52,228 nucleotides of DNA, taken from assembly GCA_028877265.1 (NCBI GenBank), contig JAPPGX010000114.1:1-52228 (forward strand), written 5' to 3'. Of the stretch, positions 17,350-25,427 are shown piece by piece (position 1 is the first letter of the stretch; each line of letters starts with the position of its first letter). The notes below the pieces were generated by a model, which saw only the letters and a program-made list of their open reading frames with translations, had not been told where the DNA came from and made no database searches. Both the position numbers and the translations under genes were made by a program. This stretch comes from Acidobacteriota bacterium (GTDB lineage: Bacteria; Acidobacteriota; Vicinamibacteria; Marinacidobacterales; Marinacidobacteraceae).

Positions 17350-18147
17350 ATGGCGATTTCCATAGCCAACGAAAAGGCCGGGAAAGGAACTTCCCAGAAG
17401 GCCGCGTCCGCTCCCAAGCCGGACGTCGAGAAGATCATGGCGGACATCCGCCGGGTTGCCCGTGAGCGGGCGGAAGAAGGAGCGAAGAGCGAACGTGAAT
17501 TCAAGGCCGACGTCAAGAAGCGGATGCTGTCGCCGCTCGGATCGCGCGGCTTCAGCGAGGAGTTCGCGGAGCGGATCCGTTCCCGCGACACCTCCCGCTG
17601 GAACATCCGGCTCTCGAAGCAGGCGTTTCGCGGTTCTCCGTTCGGTCTCATGCGGATGGTGCGCTGGCTCCTCACGCCGCTCACCCGCCTGCTCGTCAAC
17701 TTCCACCCCGCCGTGGAACAGGCTGCCCGCCAGGCCGAGATCAACGAATACCACCGCCGGCTCCTGTGGGCCACGAACCGGGATCTCGAACTGACGCGTC
17801 TCGAGGTCAACGTGATCAAGTCGGAACTCCGCCGGCTCGGCGTCCACGCCGATTTCTCGTTCAGCTCCGGGGCCGGGAGCTCCGAGGGGGCGCAGCGGAG
17901 CGCCGGATCCGGACGGGGACGGTCCGACAACCGGGGCGGCCGTTCGGACCGGGGCCGCGGCGACCGGCGGCGAACTGACGGCGGCCGCTCGGATCGGGAG
18001 AGTGGCAGCCGCCGGGACCGGCAGGGATCCGGTCAGGGATCCCGCCAGACCGGGGGAGCGCCGGCCCGTCAGAACTCCCGGCAGGGTTCCCGTCCGAACC
18101 GCGGCGGAGGACGCCGAAGCGGGAACGGCGCATCGGGAGAGAAGTGA
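17350..18147 (+). CDS. Uncharacterised protein with arginine/glycine-rich C-terminal tail
   Basis: 265 aa, function unknown. Residues 1-80 are charged and helical (DVEKIMADIRRVARERAEEG). Residues 100-118 form an amphipathic, hydrophobic stretch (MRMVRWLLTPLTRLLVNF) that could lie on a membrane. Residues 120-165 look like a coiled coil with alternating charge, resembling the helical segments beside polysaccharide glycosyltransferases and methyltransferases. From about 175 to 265 the chain is a low-complexity basic tail of Arg, Gly, Ser, Asn and Gln, predicted disordered and possibly RNA-binding. The stop is one base before the start of the glycosyltransferase gene, so the two are almost certainly co-translated. 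Confidence 0.75.
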   Translation: MAISIANEKAGKGTSQKAASAPKPDVEKIMADIRRVARERAEEGAKSEREFKADVKKRMLSPLGSRGFSEEFAERIRSRDTSRWNIRLSKQAFRGSPFGLMRMVRWLLTPLTRLLVNFHPAVEQAARQAEINEYHRRLLWATNRDLELTRLEVNVIKSELRRLGVHADFSFSSGAGSSEGAQRSAGSGRGRSDNRGGRSDRGRGDRRRTDGGRSDRESGSRRDRQGSGQGSRQTGGAPARQNSRQGSRPNRGGGRRSGNGASGEK

Positions 18148-18148
18148 G

Positions 18149-19714
18149 GTGCGGCTGGTCTTCGTAACTCCGCGGTTCGGGGCGGGAGACGCCACCCGGC
18201 CGGAGTTGCTCGCCGCGGAGTTGGCCCGCCGGGCGCCCGGCGGCTGGCGAACCACGGTGGTTACCACGACCGCGGCGGGAGAATCGGAAGAGACGTTTCG
18301 GGAAGGGGAGTTCCAGGATCAGGGAGTCCGGGTGGTCCGATTCCCGGCCGGAGACTCATCGGGGGCGGAAGCCCAGGGCCCGGCCGGCGCCGGCCACCTG
18401 ACGTCTCCCGGCCTGCTCCAGTACCTTCGGGATCGGCCGGGCGACTACGACCTGGTCGTGCTGTTCGGCGCGTCGTCCGTTTGTGCGGAAGCCGCGAGAC
18501 TGGACCCGGGGCGAACCGTTCTGCTCCCCTTTACCGATGAGGGGGCGGATACCCCCGGAGGGTCGGACATCTTCGAGCACCCCGCCGCTTTCGTCTTCGG
18601 CAGCGAGGCCGAGGAGATCCGGGTTCTGAAGCGCTTTCAGGTGCACCGCCGCATGCGCGAAACCGTTCCGGGGACGCTGCTGCTGCCGCGCACCGCGGAT
18701 GCGGCGGCCTTTCGGCGGCGCACCGGGTTGACCGGGCGCTATCTGCTGGCAGCTGGACCGCTGGAGCCGGGCCGCGGCATCGAAGAACTGCTGCGGTTCT
18801 TCTCGACGTTCAAGGACCGCCATGCGGATGCGGCGCTCGAACTCGTCCTGATCGGGCCGGCGGCCCTCAAGATTCCGGAACGCCCGGACATCCGGGTTGC
18901 CCGTCCGGCGAGCCCGCGGGAACGCCTCGACGCGGTGGGCGGCGCCGTTGTGGCCGTGATCCCCGAGCGCCTCGCCGCCTTCTCGACGACGGCGGCGGAG
19001 CCTTTTTCCCTGGGTGTCCCGATTCTGGTGAACGCCTCGGCAACCCAACTCGCCGAGGAGTGCCGCGCTTCGGGCGGTGGTCTCTACTACCAGAACTACG
19101 ACGAGTTCGAACTCATTCTCGAGCTCGGCCTGCGGGATCCGTCCCTCTTCCCCCGGATGGGTGCGGCCGGCCGCGAATTCCTGGAGTCCCGCCACGATTG
19201 GGACTCGGTGCTGGCCCGCTACGATCGGGCGTTCCGCAGCTTCGCTCGTCCCTCGCGGGGCGCCGCCGGCCCGCCGCCCGCCGTCGAGGCGGTTCCCCCT
19301 CTGGAGCCACCAGTTGTCCCGAGCCCCGCGGACGCCGTCGAAGCGGCGGATCCCGACGCCGCGGGAGAGGAATTGACGGAGACGGCGGTCCCGCCGGAGT
19401 CGGGCGAACTTGAGCCCGCCGTTCCCGAGCCGGAGATCGCTGCCGAGTCTGAGGATGAGACAACCGGGGAGGCCGCTGCCGAGTCTCCGGAAGAGACGAC
19501 CGAGGAAGCCCCTGCCGACTCTGCTCCAGCGGAGGCGGCCGACGAGGTTCCCGAGGTGGAAGCGGCGCCGGAGACCGAGGCCGCGGAGGAGGCGCCGGCC
19601 GCCCCCGCGGAAGCGGCGGAGCCTCCGGAACCCGACGGCGCGGGCGAAGAGGAGGACAGCGAACCCGGAGACGATTCCCTCCCCAGCTTCTTCCGCGGCT
19701 CGATCCGGGACTGA
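18149..19714 (+). CDS. GT4-like glycosyltransferase with long acidic C-terminal tail
   Basis: 521 aa. Residues 1 to about 360 are a GT-B glycosyltransferase of the GT4 type: N-terminal VRLVFVTPRFGAGD and C-terminal half from YLLAAGPLEPGRGIEELL onward. The usual acidic E-x7-E motif is represented by AEPFSLGVPILVNASATQLAEE. The acceptor is unknown; context suggests envelope polysaccharide. Residues about 365-521 are a disordered tail of Glu, Ala, Pro and Asp that ends with the hydrophobic/basic SFFRGSIRD, possibly a docking peptide. Start GTG 18149 has GGAGAG eight bases upstream; the frame also stays open inside the previous gene, which is out-of-frame overlap. Confidence 0.85.
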   Translation: MRLVFVTPRFGAGDATRPELLAAELARRAPGGWRTTVVTTTAAGESEETFREGEFQDQGVRVVRFPAGDSSGAEAQGPAGAGHLTSPGLLQYLRDRPGDYDLVVLFGASSVCAEAARLDPGRTVLLPFTDEGADTPGGSDIFEHPAAFVFGSEAEEIRVLKRFQVHRRMRETVPGTLLLPRTADAAAFRRRTGLTGRYLLAAGPLEPGRGIEELLRFFSTFKDRHADAALELVLIGPAALKIPERPDIRVARPASPRERLDAVGGAVVAVIPERLAAFSTTAAEPFSLGVPILVNASATQLAEECRASGGGLYYQNYDEFELILELGLRDPSLFPRMGAAGREFLESRHDWDSVLARYDRAFRSFARPSRGAAGPPPAVEAVPPLEPPVVPSPADAVEAADPDAAGEELTETAVPPESGELEPAVPEPEIAAESEDETTGEAAAESPEETTEEAPADSAPAEAADEVPEVEAAPETEAAEEAPAAPAEAAEPPEPDGAGEEEDSEPGDDSLPSFFRGSIRD

Positions 19715-19724
19715 CGATTACGGG

Positions 19725-21569
19725 TTAGGACGAGGCGAGGGAGCGGGCCGCTCGCCGGAGCGCTCGGGCCGCGTCCCGGAACCGTTTCTGCGCCATTTCG
19801 ATGCCCTCCGGCCGATTCGCGCGCAGCCAGAGTTCCCGGAACCGGCGGGCGAGTTCGCGCTGCCGGTCGGCGAGCCCCGCCAATTCCCCGGCCAGGCGGC
19901 GGTCGTCGGGCGAGCCACACCGTTCCGACTGACGGAAGCGGAGCGTGGCGAGGCCGCGTTCGGCCGCGAGCAGCGAAGCATCCAGCGCAAAGCGCCAATC
20001 CGCGCCCGAGCGCCCCGGGGGCAGGCCGCGAGACTCGGTCGCGGCGGCGAGGCGGCGAAGCGCTTCGAGTGTCGCTTCCAGCGCTTCGCGCGTCGGCACC
20101 CGGATACCCCTTCGCAGGCGGGTCTCGAAGAAGACGGTCTTGAGCGGCGAATGGTTGAAGTGCGGGAACCCGGTGTCGTGCAGCCTTCCGAGCCGGGTGG
20201 CGAACTCTCCGGAGAACCCGGACGTGTCCGCCGCGACGTGTTCGGAGAACGCCGCGGCGAGTTCCCCCTCGGGACGGTCCTCGCTGCCCCAGGCCGCTTC
20301 GGCGCCCGCCGCGATCGGGAAGAGCGAGCCCCCGAACAGGTTGTAGTGGCCGCCGTCCCCCCAGTCGGTGACGATGAACCCCGAAGCCCCGAAGCGCTTC
20401 GCGGCGCGGGCGTGTCCCCGAATGTTGGGAAGGGAGGTGTCAAGGCGCGGAAACAGGCTCGTCCAGGACGAGGTGCCCGCCACGGTCAGGAAGTCGCGGC
20501 CCGCGTCCCGGAAGCGCCGCACCCGGTCGAAGTCGTGATCCGGCTCGTACCACCAGTCGGCCAGCGTGATGGAGGAATCGAGCAGGTCGAGCGCTTCCGG
20601 GTGGTCGGCGATGACGTCGGCCCAGATCATGGGGCGTTTCCCGAGCTCGCGGGCCATTCCCGCGACCCGGTTCACGTGCCCCGCGAAGACCGCCGCCGGA
20701 CCTTCGCGGCCTGCCCGTTCGCTCGAGAGCCCCTTCCCGAGATCGACCGGTTCGTCGCAGTTGAGGTGCGCCCACCCCGAGGCGAAGTTGGGCAGGTATT
20801 CCCGGAGCAGGTCCCGGAGCAGGGGGTACGTTCCCGGGGCCTGCGGCGAGACGGACCACAGCCGGCCGGATTCCGCGAGGTGCCGGTAGGGAGCTTTCTC
20901 CAGGATGCGGCGGAAGTGTCCGAACGTCTGAAGGCAGGGGACGAGCTCAACGCCGCACCCGCGGGCCCACGCGTCCAGCTCCCGGATCTCCGCCGCCGAG
21001 TACCCCCCCGAATCCGCACCGATCTCGGGATGCTTCTCGAACTGGAAGGTGTGCTCGGTGTAGAGGAACAGTTCGTTGTAGCGGAGGCGGGCCAGGACCT
21101 CGACGAGCCCGCGGATGGTCTCCGGGCGGGGCACCTTTCCGCGCGAGATGTCGAGCAGGAAGCCGCGGCGGCGGAGGGCGGGCGCGTCCCGGAGGTGAAC
21201 GGCGGGAACCCGGCCGTCGGGGGCGGTGAGCTGGGCCAGCGCTTCGGCCCCGTAGCGGAGTCCGGCGGCGTCACCCTGGAGTCGGGCGCCTGCCGTATCC
21301 ACCCGAAGCTCGAAAGCTTCCGGATCCGTACCGGTTTCCGCGAGGACCACGTTCCCGAAGGGGGTTGCTGGAGCAGCGGTGACGCCGAGATCGAGGGAGG
21401 CGCGTTCGCCGAGGCGGCTGGCCAGGAACGCCGCCGCCTGCCGTTCCGCGGGGGAGCCGGAATCGAGGGCGAGCTGAGAGCCGCGGTCCAGTTGAAGGAA
21501 TCCCGGCAGGCGCTCCACCCGGCGCGGCGAGGGCAGCAGCCGCGCGACGGGATCGTCCAGAGGGGGCAT
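19725..21569 (-). CDS. GH20-family beta-N-acetylhexosaminidase
   Basis: 614 aa, no signal peptide. An N-terminal GH20b domain (about 1-125) precedes the catalytic TIM barrel beginning RRGFLLDISRGKVP. The adjacent Asp-Glu catalytic pair of GH20 is visible as HLNCDEPVDLG near residue 270, with Cys in the place usually held by Gly. Conserved aromatic Trp positions (DWWYEPDHDF, TSSWTSLFP, TDWGDGGHYN) fit the substrate pocket. It lacks a secretion signal, so it may act on recycled peptidoglycan or cytoplasmic chitobiose-type sugars. It is convergent with the glycosyltransferase and divergent from rpiA. Confidence 0.88.
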   Translation of the reverse strand: MPPLDDPVARLLPSPRRVERLPGFLQLDRGSQLALDSGSPAERQAAAFLASRLGERASLDLGVTAAPATPFGNVVLAETGTDPEAFELRVDTAGARLQGDAAGLRYGAEALAQLTAPDGRVPAVHLRDAPALRRRGFLLDISRGKVPRPETIRGLVEVLARLRYNELFLYTEHTFQFEKHPEIGADSGGYSAAEIRELDAWARGCGVELVPCLQTFGHFRRILEKAPYRHLAESGRLWSVSPQAPGTYPLLRDLLREYLPNFASGWAHLNCDEPVDLGKGLSSERAGREGPAAVFAGHVNRVAGMARELGKRPMIWADVIADHPEALDLLDSSITLADWWYEPDHDFDRVRRFRDAGRDFLTVAGTSSWTSLFPRLDTSLPNIRGHARAAKRFGASGFIVTDWGDGGHYNLFGGSLFPIAAGAEAAWGSEDRPEGELAAAFSEHVAADTSGFSGEFATRLGRLHDTGFPHFNHSPLKTVFFETRLRRGIRVPTREALEATLEALRRLAAATESRGLPPGRSGADWRFALDASLLAAERGLATLRFRQSERCGSPDDRRLAGELAGLADRQRELARRFRELWLRANRPEGIEMAQKRFRDAARALRRAARSLASS

Positions 21570-21603
21570 TCACCCACTCTACCGTTGGTATCTTTCAGAC
21601 GCC

Positions 21604-22281
21604 TTGAACTCCTGGGAGATCGCCGTGCGTGCCGCCTCGTGGGCGGAACCCGGCATGGTGATCGGGCTCGGGACCGGCCGGGCGGCGGCCGGCTTCGTGC
21701 GTGAGCTCGGAGCACGGGTGCGCAGCGGTTTGCAGGTCCGGGGCATCCCCACCTCGCGCGCCACCGAGTCGCTGGCCCGTTCGCTGGACATCCCGTTGGT
21801 CGGATTCGACGAGGTGGCCGGCGTGGACCTGGCGGTGGACGGCGCCGACGAGGTGGACCCGGACCTGAACCTCATCAAGGGACACGGCGGGGCGCTCGTG
21901 CGGGAGCGGGTGGTGGCGGCCGCGGCTTCCCGATTCGTGGTGCTGGTGGGCCCGGAGAAGCTCTCGCACCGGCTCGGCGCCCAGCGGTCCGTCCCGGTGG
22001 AAGCGATCCCGTTCGCGGCGCCCCAGGTGCGGAGGGCCCTCGAACGGATGGGGGCCGAGGCCGCGATCCGCTTCGAGTCCGAGGGGAAGCCGTTCGTCAC
22101 CGACAACCGGAACCTGCTCGTGAACGCCGCTTTCGGCGAAATCGCCGATCCCGCGGCGCTGCACTGGCAGATTCGGGACATTCCGGGGGTCCTCGATTCC
22201 GGGCTCTTCGCCGGAATGGCCGACGAGGTCCTGGTCGAAGGCCAGCGGACGCCTCCGTCCGTCGGCGCGGCGGCTTCGTGA
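21604..22281 (+). CDS. rpiA: Ribose-5-phosphate isomerase A
   Basis: Pentose phosphate pathway isomerase, 225 aa. GLGTGRAAAGFV, DGADEVDPDLNLIKGHGG and the KPFVTDNRNLLVN block are RpiA hallmarks and hold the catalytic Asp, Glu and Lys. Two starts compete: TTG 21604, which keeps the N-terminal helix seen in other RpiA proteins, and GTG 21625, which has GGGAG six bases upstream. It is the first gene of a run in which each stop overlaps the next start by four bases, placing a sugar isomerase in the same transcript as an osmoprotectant importer. Confidence 0.95.
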   Translation: MNSWEIAVRAASWAEPGMVIGLGTGRAAAGFVRELGARVRSGLQVRGIPTSRATESLARSLDIPLVGFDEVAGVDLAVDGADEVDPDLNLIKGHGGALVRERVVAAAASRFVVLVGPEKLSHRLGAQRSVPVEAIPFAAPQVRRALERMGAEAAIRFESEGKPFVTDNRNLLVNAAFGEIADPAALHWQIRDIPGVLDSGLFAGMADEVLVEGQRTPPSVGAAAS

Positions 22282-23012
22282 CGGGCGTCGCGATCTCGTT
22301 TCGCGAGGTCACGAAGAGCTTCGACGAAAAGCTCGTTCTGGACCGGGTGTCGCTCGACGTGTCGCCCGGCGAGGTCCTGGTCCTGCTCGGCCGCAGCGGC
22401 TGCGGCAAGACGACCCTCCTCCGGCTCGTCAACCGGCTGGTGGACGCCGATGCCGGCGGGGTGTACGTCGGCGGGCGCGAAGTCGCCGATTGGGACCCCG
22501 TCGAACTCCGGCGGGGGATCGGGTACGCCATCCAGGGGGTGGGACTGCTGCCCCACCTCAGCGTGGGCGAGAACGTCTCCCTCGTGCCCCGGCTGCTCGG
22601 CTGGAACCCCGACCGCCGCCGGGAGCGCGCCGCGGAGATGCTGCGGCTCGTCGGCCTCGATCCCCGGGAGCACGGAGGCCGCCGTCCGGATCAGCTCTCG
22701 GGCGGACAGCGCCAGCGGGTGGGCGTCGCGCGCGCCCTGGCGGCCGATCCGCAGGCGCTGCTCATGGACGAGCCCTTCGGCGCCGTGGATCCGATCGGTC
22801 GCCGCAGCCTGCAGGAGGAGTTTCGGTCGCTCTCCCAGGAACTCGGCAAGACGGTGCTCTTCGTCACCCACGACGTGACGGAGGCCTTCCGGCTGGCCGA
22901 CCGGATCGCGGTGGTGGCCGACGGCGGTATCCGCCAGGTCGGCACTCCGGGCGAGATCCGTGACTCCCCCGCCGACGCGCTGGTGCGCGGCCTGATCGAA
23001 GGCGCGGCATGA
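22278..23012 (+). CDS. Osmoprotectant-type ABC transporter, ATP-binding subunit
   Basis: ATPase of a glycine betaine/choline-type importer (OpuC/Osm/Yeh class), 244 aa. Walker A GRSGCGKTT at residues 38-46, signature LSGGQRQRVGVARAL near 139 and Walker B LLMDEPFGAVD near 159 are intact. The GAVDPIGRRSLQ stretch is typical of OpuCA-like ATPases; no CBS domains follow, unlike the osmosensing OpuCA. Start GTG 22278 overlaps the rpiA stop as GTGA. Confidence 0.93.
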   Translation: MTGVAISFREVTKSFDEKLVLDRVSLDVSPGEVLVLLGRSGCGKTTLLRLVNRLVDADAGGVYVGGREVADWDPVELRRGIGYAIQGVGLLPHLSVGENVSLVPRLLGWNPDRRRERAAEMLRLVGLDPREHGGRRPDQLSGGQRQRVGVARALAADPQALLMDEPFGAVDPIGRRSLQEEFRSLSQELGKTVLFVTHDVTEAFRLADRIAVVADGGIRQVGTPGEIRDSPADALVRGLIEGAA

Positions 23013-23659
23013 GCTTCCTCGAGTTCCTCGCCGGCCGCTGGACCGAGATCCTCGGCCTCACGCTGGAACACGTGGTGCTGGTGGTGATCTCCACGGTCGC
23101 CGGCGTGCTGATCGCGGTGCCCCTCGGGCTGGCGATCACCCGCATCCCCGCCCTCGGCCGCCCGGTGCTCGGATTCGCGGGGGTCATCCAGACCGTGCCG
23201 TCGCTCGCGCTCTTCGGGCTCCTCATCCCGCTGCCCCTCATCGGCGGCATCGGCAGCCGGACCGCCATCATCGCGCTCGTCCTCTACGCGCTGCTGCCCA
23301 TCCTCCGGAACACGGTGACGGGCGTGCGGCAGGTGGATCCGGCGATTCTGGACGCCGCGAACGGGATGGGCATGACCGACTGGCAGCGGCTCACGCTCGT
23401 CGAGGTCCCCCTCGCGCTGCCGTCCATCTTCTCCGGGATCCGCATCGCGACGGTGGTGGGGGTGGGCCTCGTGACCATCGCCGCCGCGGTCGGCGCCGGC
23501 GGGCTCGGATCGCTGATCTTCCGGGGTCTCGCCATGCTCGATTCCCGGCTCCTCTTCGCCGGGGCGATACCCTCGGCGATCCTCGCGCTGCTCGCGGACG
23601 CCGGGCTCGCGATGCTCGAGGCGCGGCTCGTGGCGTCACGCGGAGCCCCGACGTCGTGA
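23009..23659 (+). CDS. Osmoprotectant-type ABC transporter, permease subunit
   Basis: 216-aa integral membrane permease with five to six hydrophobic segments. The QTVPSLALFGLLIPL and DAANGMGMTDWQRLTLVEVPLALP (EAA-like coupling) segments are typical of OpuCB/OsmW/YehY permeases; together these contact the ATPase. The start ATG 23009 overlaps the ATPase stop as ATGA. Only one permease gene is present, so the complex probably uses a homodimer, whereas many related systems have two. Confidence 0.93.
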   Translation: MSFLEFLAGRWTEILGLTLEHVVLVVISTVAGVLIAVPLGLAITRIPALGRPVLGFAGVIQTVPSLALFGLLIPLPLIGGIGSRTAIIALVLYALLPILRNTVTGVRQVDPAILDAANGMGMTDWQRLTLVEVPLALPSIFSGIRIATVVGVGLVTIAAAVGAGGLGSLIFRGLAMLDSRLLFAGAIPSAILALLADAGLAMLEARLVASRGAPTS

Positions 23660-24558
23660 AGGAAACCATGCGCCGCCGCCGTTTTCTCGCGGGGACCATC
23701 GGCGCGCCGGCGGCGTTCCTGGCCTCCGGGCCGGGCGGCGCGGGGTGCGCCCCCGGCGGTCCGTCGGCGGTCCTCGGCGCGAAGACGTATTCGGAACAGA
23801 TCATCCTGGGCGAACTGCTGGCGCGGCTGCTCCGGGCTTCGGGACTGGCGGTGACCGAGCGGTTCCAGATGCAGACGTTCGTCCTCCACAGCGCCATCGC
23901 GAACGGGGATCTCGACTGCTACATCGAGTACACGGGAACGTCCTACTCCGCGATCATGCACGAGACGTTCGTGGCGGGGCAGACCGCGGAAGAGATCTAC
24001 GAGCGGGTGAAGGAGCTCTACCGGGAGCGCTTCGACCTGCGGCTCGGCCCCCCGATCGGCTTCGCGAACGACTACGTCATCGCCGTCCCGCGCGACTTCG
24101 CGAGGGAAAGGAACCTGCGGACGATCTCCGATCTGGCCCGGATCTCGGACTACCTCTTCGTCGCCGGCTACCCGTTCTTCGAAAGGGCCGACGGGCTCCG
24201 CGGGATGATGGACCACTACGGTTTCACCGAGATGCCGGAGTCCATCGAGGTCGAGGTTGACATGGTCTTCCAGGTCATGGAGGCCGGTCAGGCGGACGTG
24301 GCGGTGGGGAACTCCACCGACGGCCGGATCGCCAAGCTGGACCTGCTCGTCCTCGAGGATGACCTCGGCTGGTTCCCGCCGTACGAGTCCGCCCTGGTCT
24401 ACCGTCCGGACGCCCACCCCGCGGTGGCGGACCTGGCCGAGCGGCTCGGCGGCGCGATCAGCACCGAGACCATGCGGGCGCTCAACCGCCGCGTGGACGT
24501 GGACGGCGAACAGCCGGCGGACGTGGCCGCCGACTTTTTCGCGACGCTGACCGGCTGA
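23656..24558 (+). CDS. Osmoprotectant-type ABC transporter, substrate-binding lipoprotein
   Basis: 300-aa binding protein of the OpuAC/OsmF class. The N-terminus combines a twin-arginine-like MRRRRFLAG with a lipobox-like GGAGC, so it is probably exported folded and lipidated. GAKTYSEQIILGELLARLL, DLDCYIEYTGTSY and QADVAVGNSTDGRI align with the family; the aromatic box ligands cannot be assigned by eye. Start GTG 23656 overlaps the permease stop, but ATG 23668 has AAGGA just upstream and is the better biological start. Ligand could be betaine, choline or another trimethylammonium compound. Confidence 0.92.
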   Translation: MKETMRRRRFLAGTIGAPAAFLASGPGGAGCAPGGPSAVLGAKTYSEQIILGELLARLLRASGLAVTERFQMQTFVLHSAIANGDLDCYIEYTGTSYSAIMHETFVAGQTAEEIYERVKELYRERFDLRLGPPIGFANDYVIAVPRDFARERNLRTISDLARISDYLFVAGYPFFERADGLRGMMDHYGFTEMPESIEVEVDMVFQVMEAGQADVAVGNSTDGRIAKLDLLVLEDDLGWFPPYESALVYRPDAHPAVADLAERLGGAISTETMRALNRRVDVDGEQPADVAADFFATLTG

Positions 24559-24560
24559 AG

Positions 24561-24587
24561 GCTTGGAACGCTGGCTTCAGCCGGCAC
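24561..24587. repeat. REP-like element, single-stem copy 4
   Basis: GCTTGGAACG, stem GCTGGCT/AGCCGGC with loop TC, then AC; the second stem is not clear. It starts two bases after the stop of the substrate-binding protein gene and may end the operon. Confidence 0.65.
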
Positions 24588-24623
24588 AGCGCATCGCTCC
24601 TGAGCAGGGGTGGCGCGCCGGCC

Positions 24624-24667
24624 GGGAACGCCGGCCTTCAGGCCGGCACCGCCCGCCCGAGGCGGGC
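24624..24667. repeat. REP-like bipartite palindrome, copy 5
   Basis: GGGAACG, stem GCCGGCCT/AGGCCGGC with loop TC, ACC, then stem 2 GCCCGCC/GGCGGGC with loop CGA (24651-24667). Same orientation as copy 4. It lies between the ABC operon and the convergent lipoprotein gene. Confidence 0.75.
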
Positions 24668-24722
24668 GAAACGCAGGACGGTCACTGCTCTCGCGGCGCG
24701 CACACCGAATCCACCACGGCTC

Positions 24723-25388
24723 TCAGTGCGAGGAACCCCGGTCATCCCGGCCGGCGCGCTCCCGCCGCAGCCGCCGTCGTCCCTCGAGCACGAGCAGCGT
24801 CAGGCCGATCCCGACGATCCCCACCGCGATGAGCGCGCTCCGCAGGACGATGCGCGCGGTGGCGGCGAAGACGCTGGTCCCGTCGGTCCGCACGACGACT
24901 TCGAGTCCCTCACCGAGGAACCGGTCGAGCGGGCGGCCCCAGGAGAGCACGTTGCCGCGCTGCAGGGGACCGTCGCTGTTGTGCTCCATGATCCTGCCCT
25001 CGGTGCGCACGCGGATTTCGACGACTTCTCCCGCGCGCGGAGGGGCCGCCGGCCGCGGTGCGACGCTCATGGCGAGGTCGAAGCCGCCGTCCCCGTTTTC
25101 CCGGAAGGTGCAGTCCCGGCGGAGGAGGGGCGCCGCGCAGAGGGCGGTGACGGCGTCGAACCGCACTTCCGCTTCGACCTGTCCGCGCCGTCCGTCGCCG
25201 GTCCGGACGACGGTCAGCCCTTCGGCGGAAAGCTCCCTCGCGAGGGCCAGCGACGCTTCCCCCGCTCCCCCGTCCGGAAGCAGGTCCGGCGAGAGACGGA
25301 TGATCGCAGTGCCCGATCCGTCGAGGGCGAGCCGGTGGTGCTCTTCCCACGCGGCCGGCGCGCACCCGAGGCCGGCCGCCAGGACCAG
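24723..25388 (-). CDS. LppM-like (DUF3153-type) lipoprotein, start unresolved
   Basis: About 220 aa. The readable part starts LVLAAGLGCAPAAWEE, with a lipobox-like AGLGC and therefore a probable lipid anchor, followed by a mixed beta domain (ALDGSGTAIIRL, RFDAVTALCAAP, EGRIMEHNSDGP-x-RGN-VLSW), a C-terminal transmembrane helix (about LIAVGIVGIGLTLLVLEG) and a basic tail. The dGsG...EhN..gn.v.W pattern recalls LppM-family lipoproteins. No ATG, GTG or TTG stands at a sensible place in this frame: the coordinate 25388 is a CTG before the hydrophobic core, and upstream codons run into polA on the other strand. A rare start or a sequence error is possible. Confidence 0.55.
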   Translation of the reverse strand: MVLAAGLGCAPAAWEEHHRLALDGSGTAIIRLSPDLLPDGGAGEASLALARELSAEGLTVVRTGDGRRGQVEAEVRFDAVTALCAAPLLRRDCTFRENGDGGFDLAMSVAPRPAAPPRAGEVVEIRVRTEGRIMEHNSDGPLQRGNVLSWGRPLDRFLGEGLEVVVRTDGTSVFAATARIVLRSALIAVGIVGIGLTLLVLEGRRRLRRERAGRDDRGSSH

Positions 25389-25427
25389 CGCGGGTCCGGT
25401 CCGCCCGTAGAATCCCGGCCACTTCCC

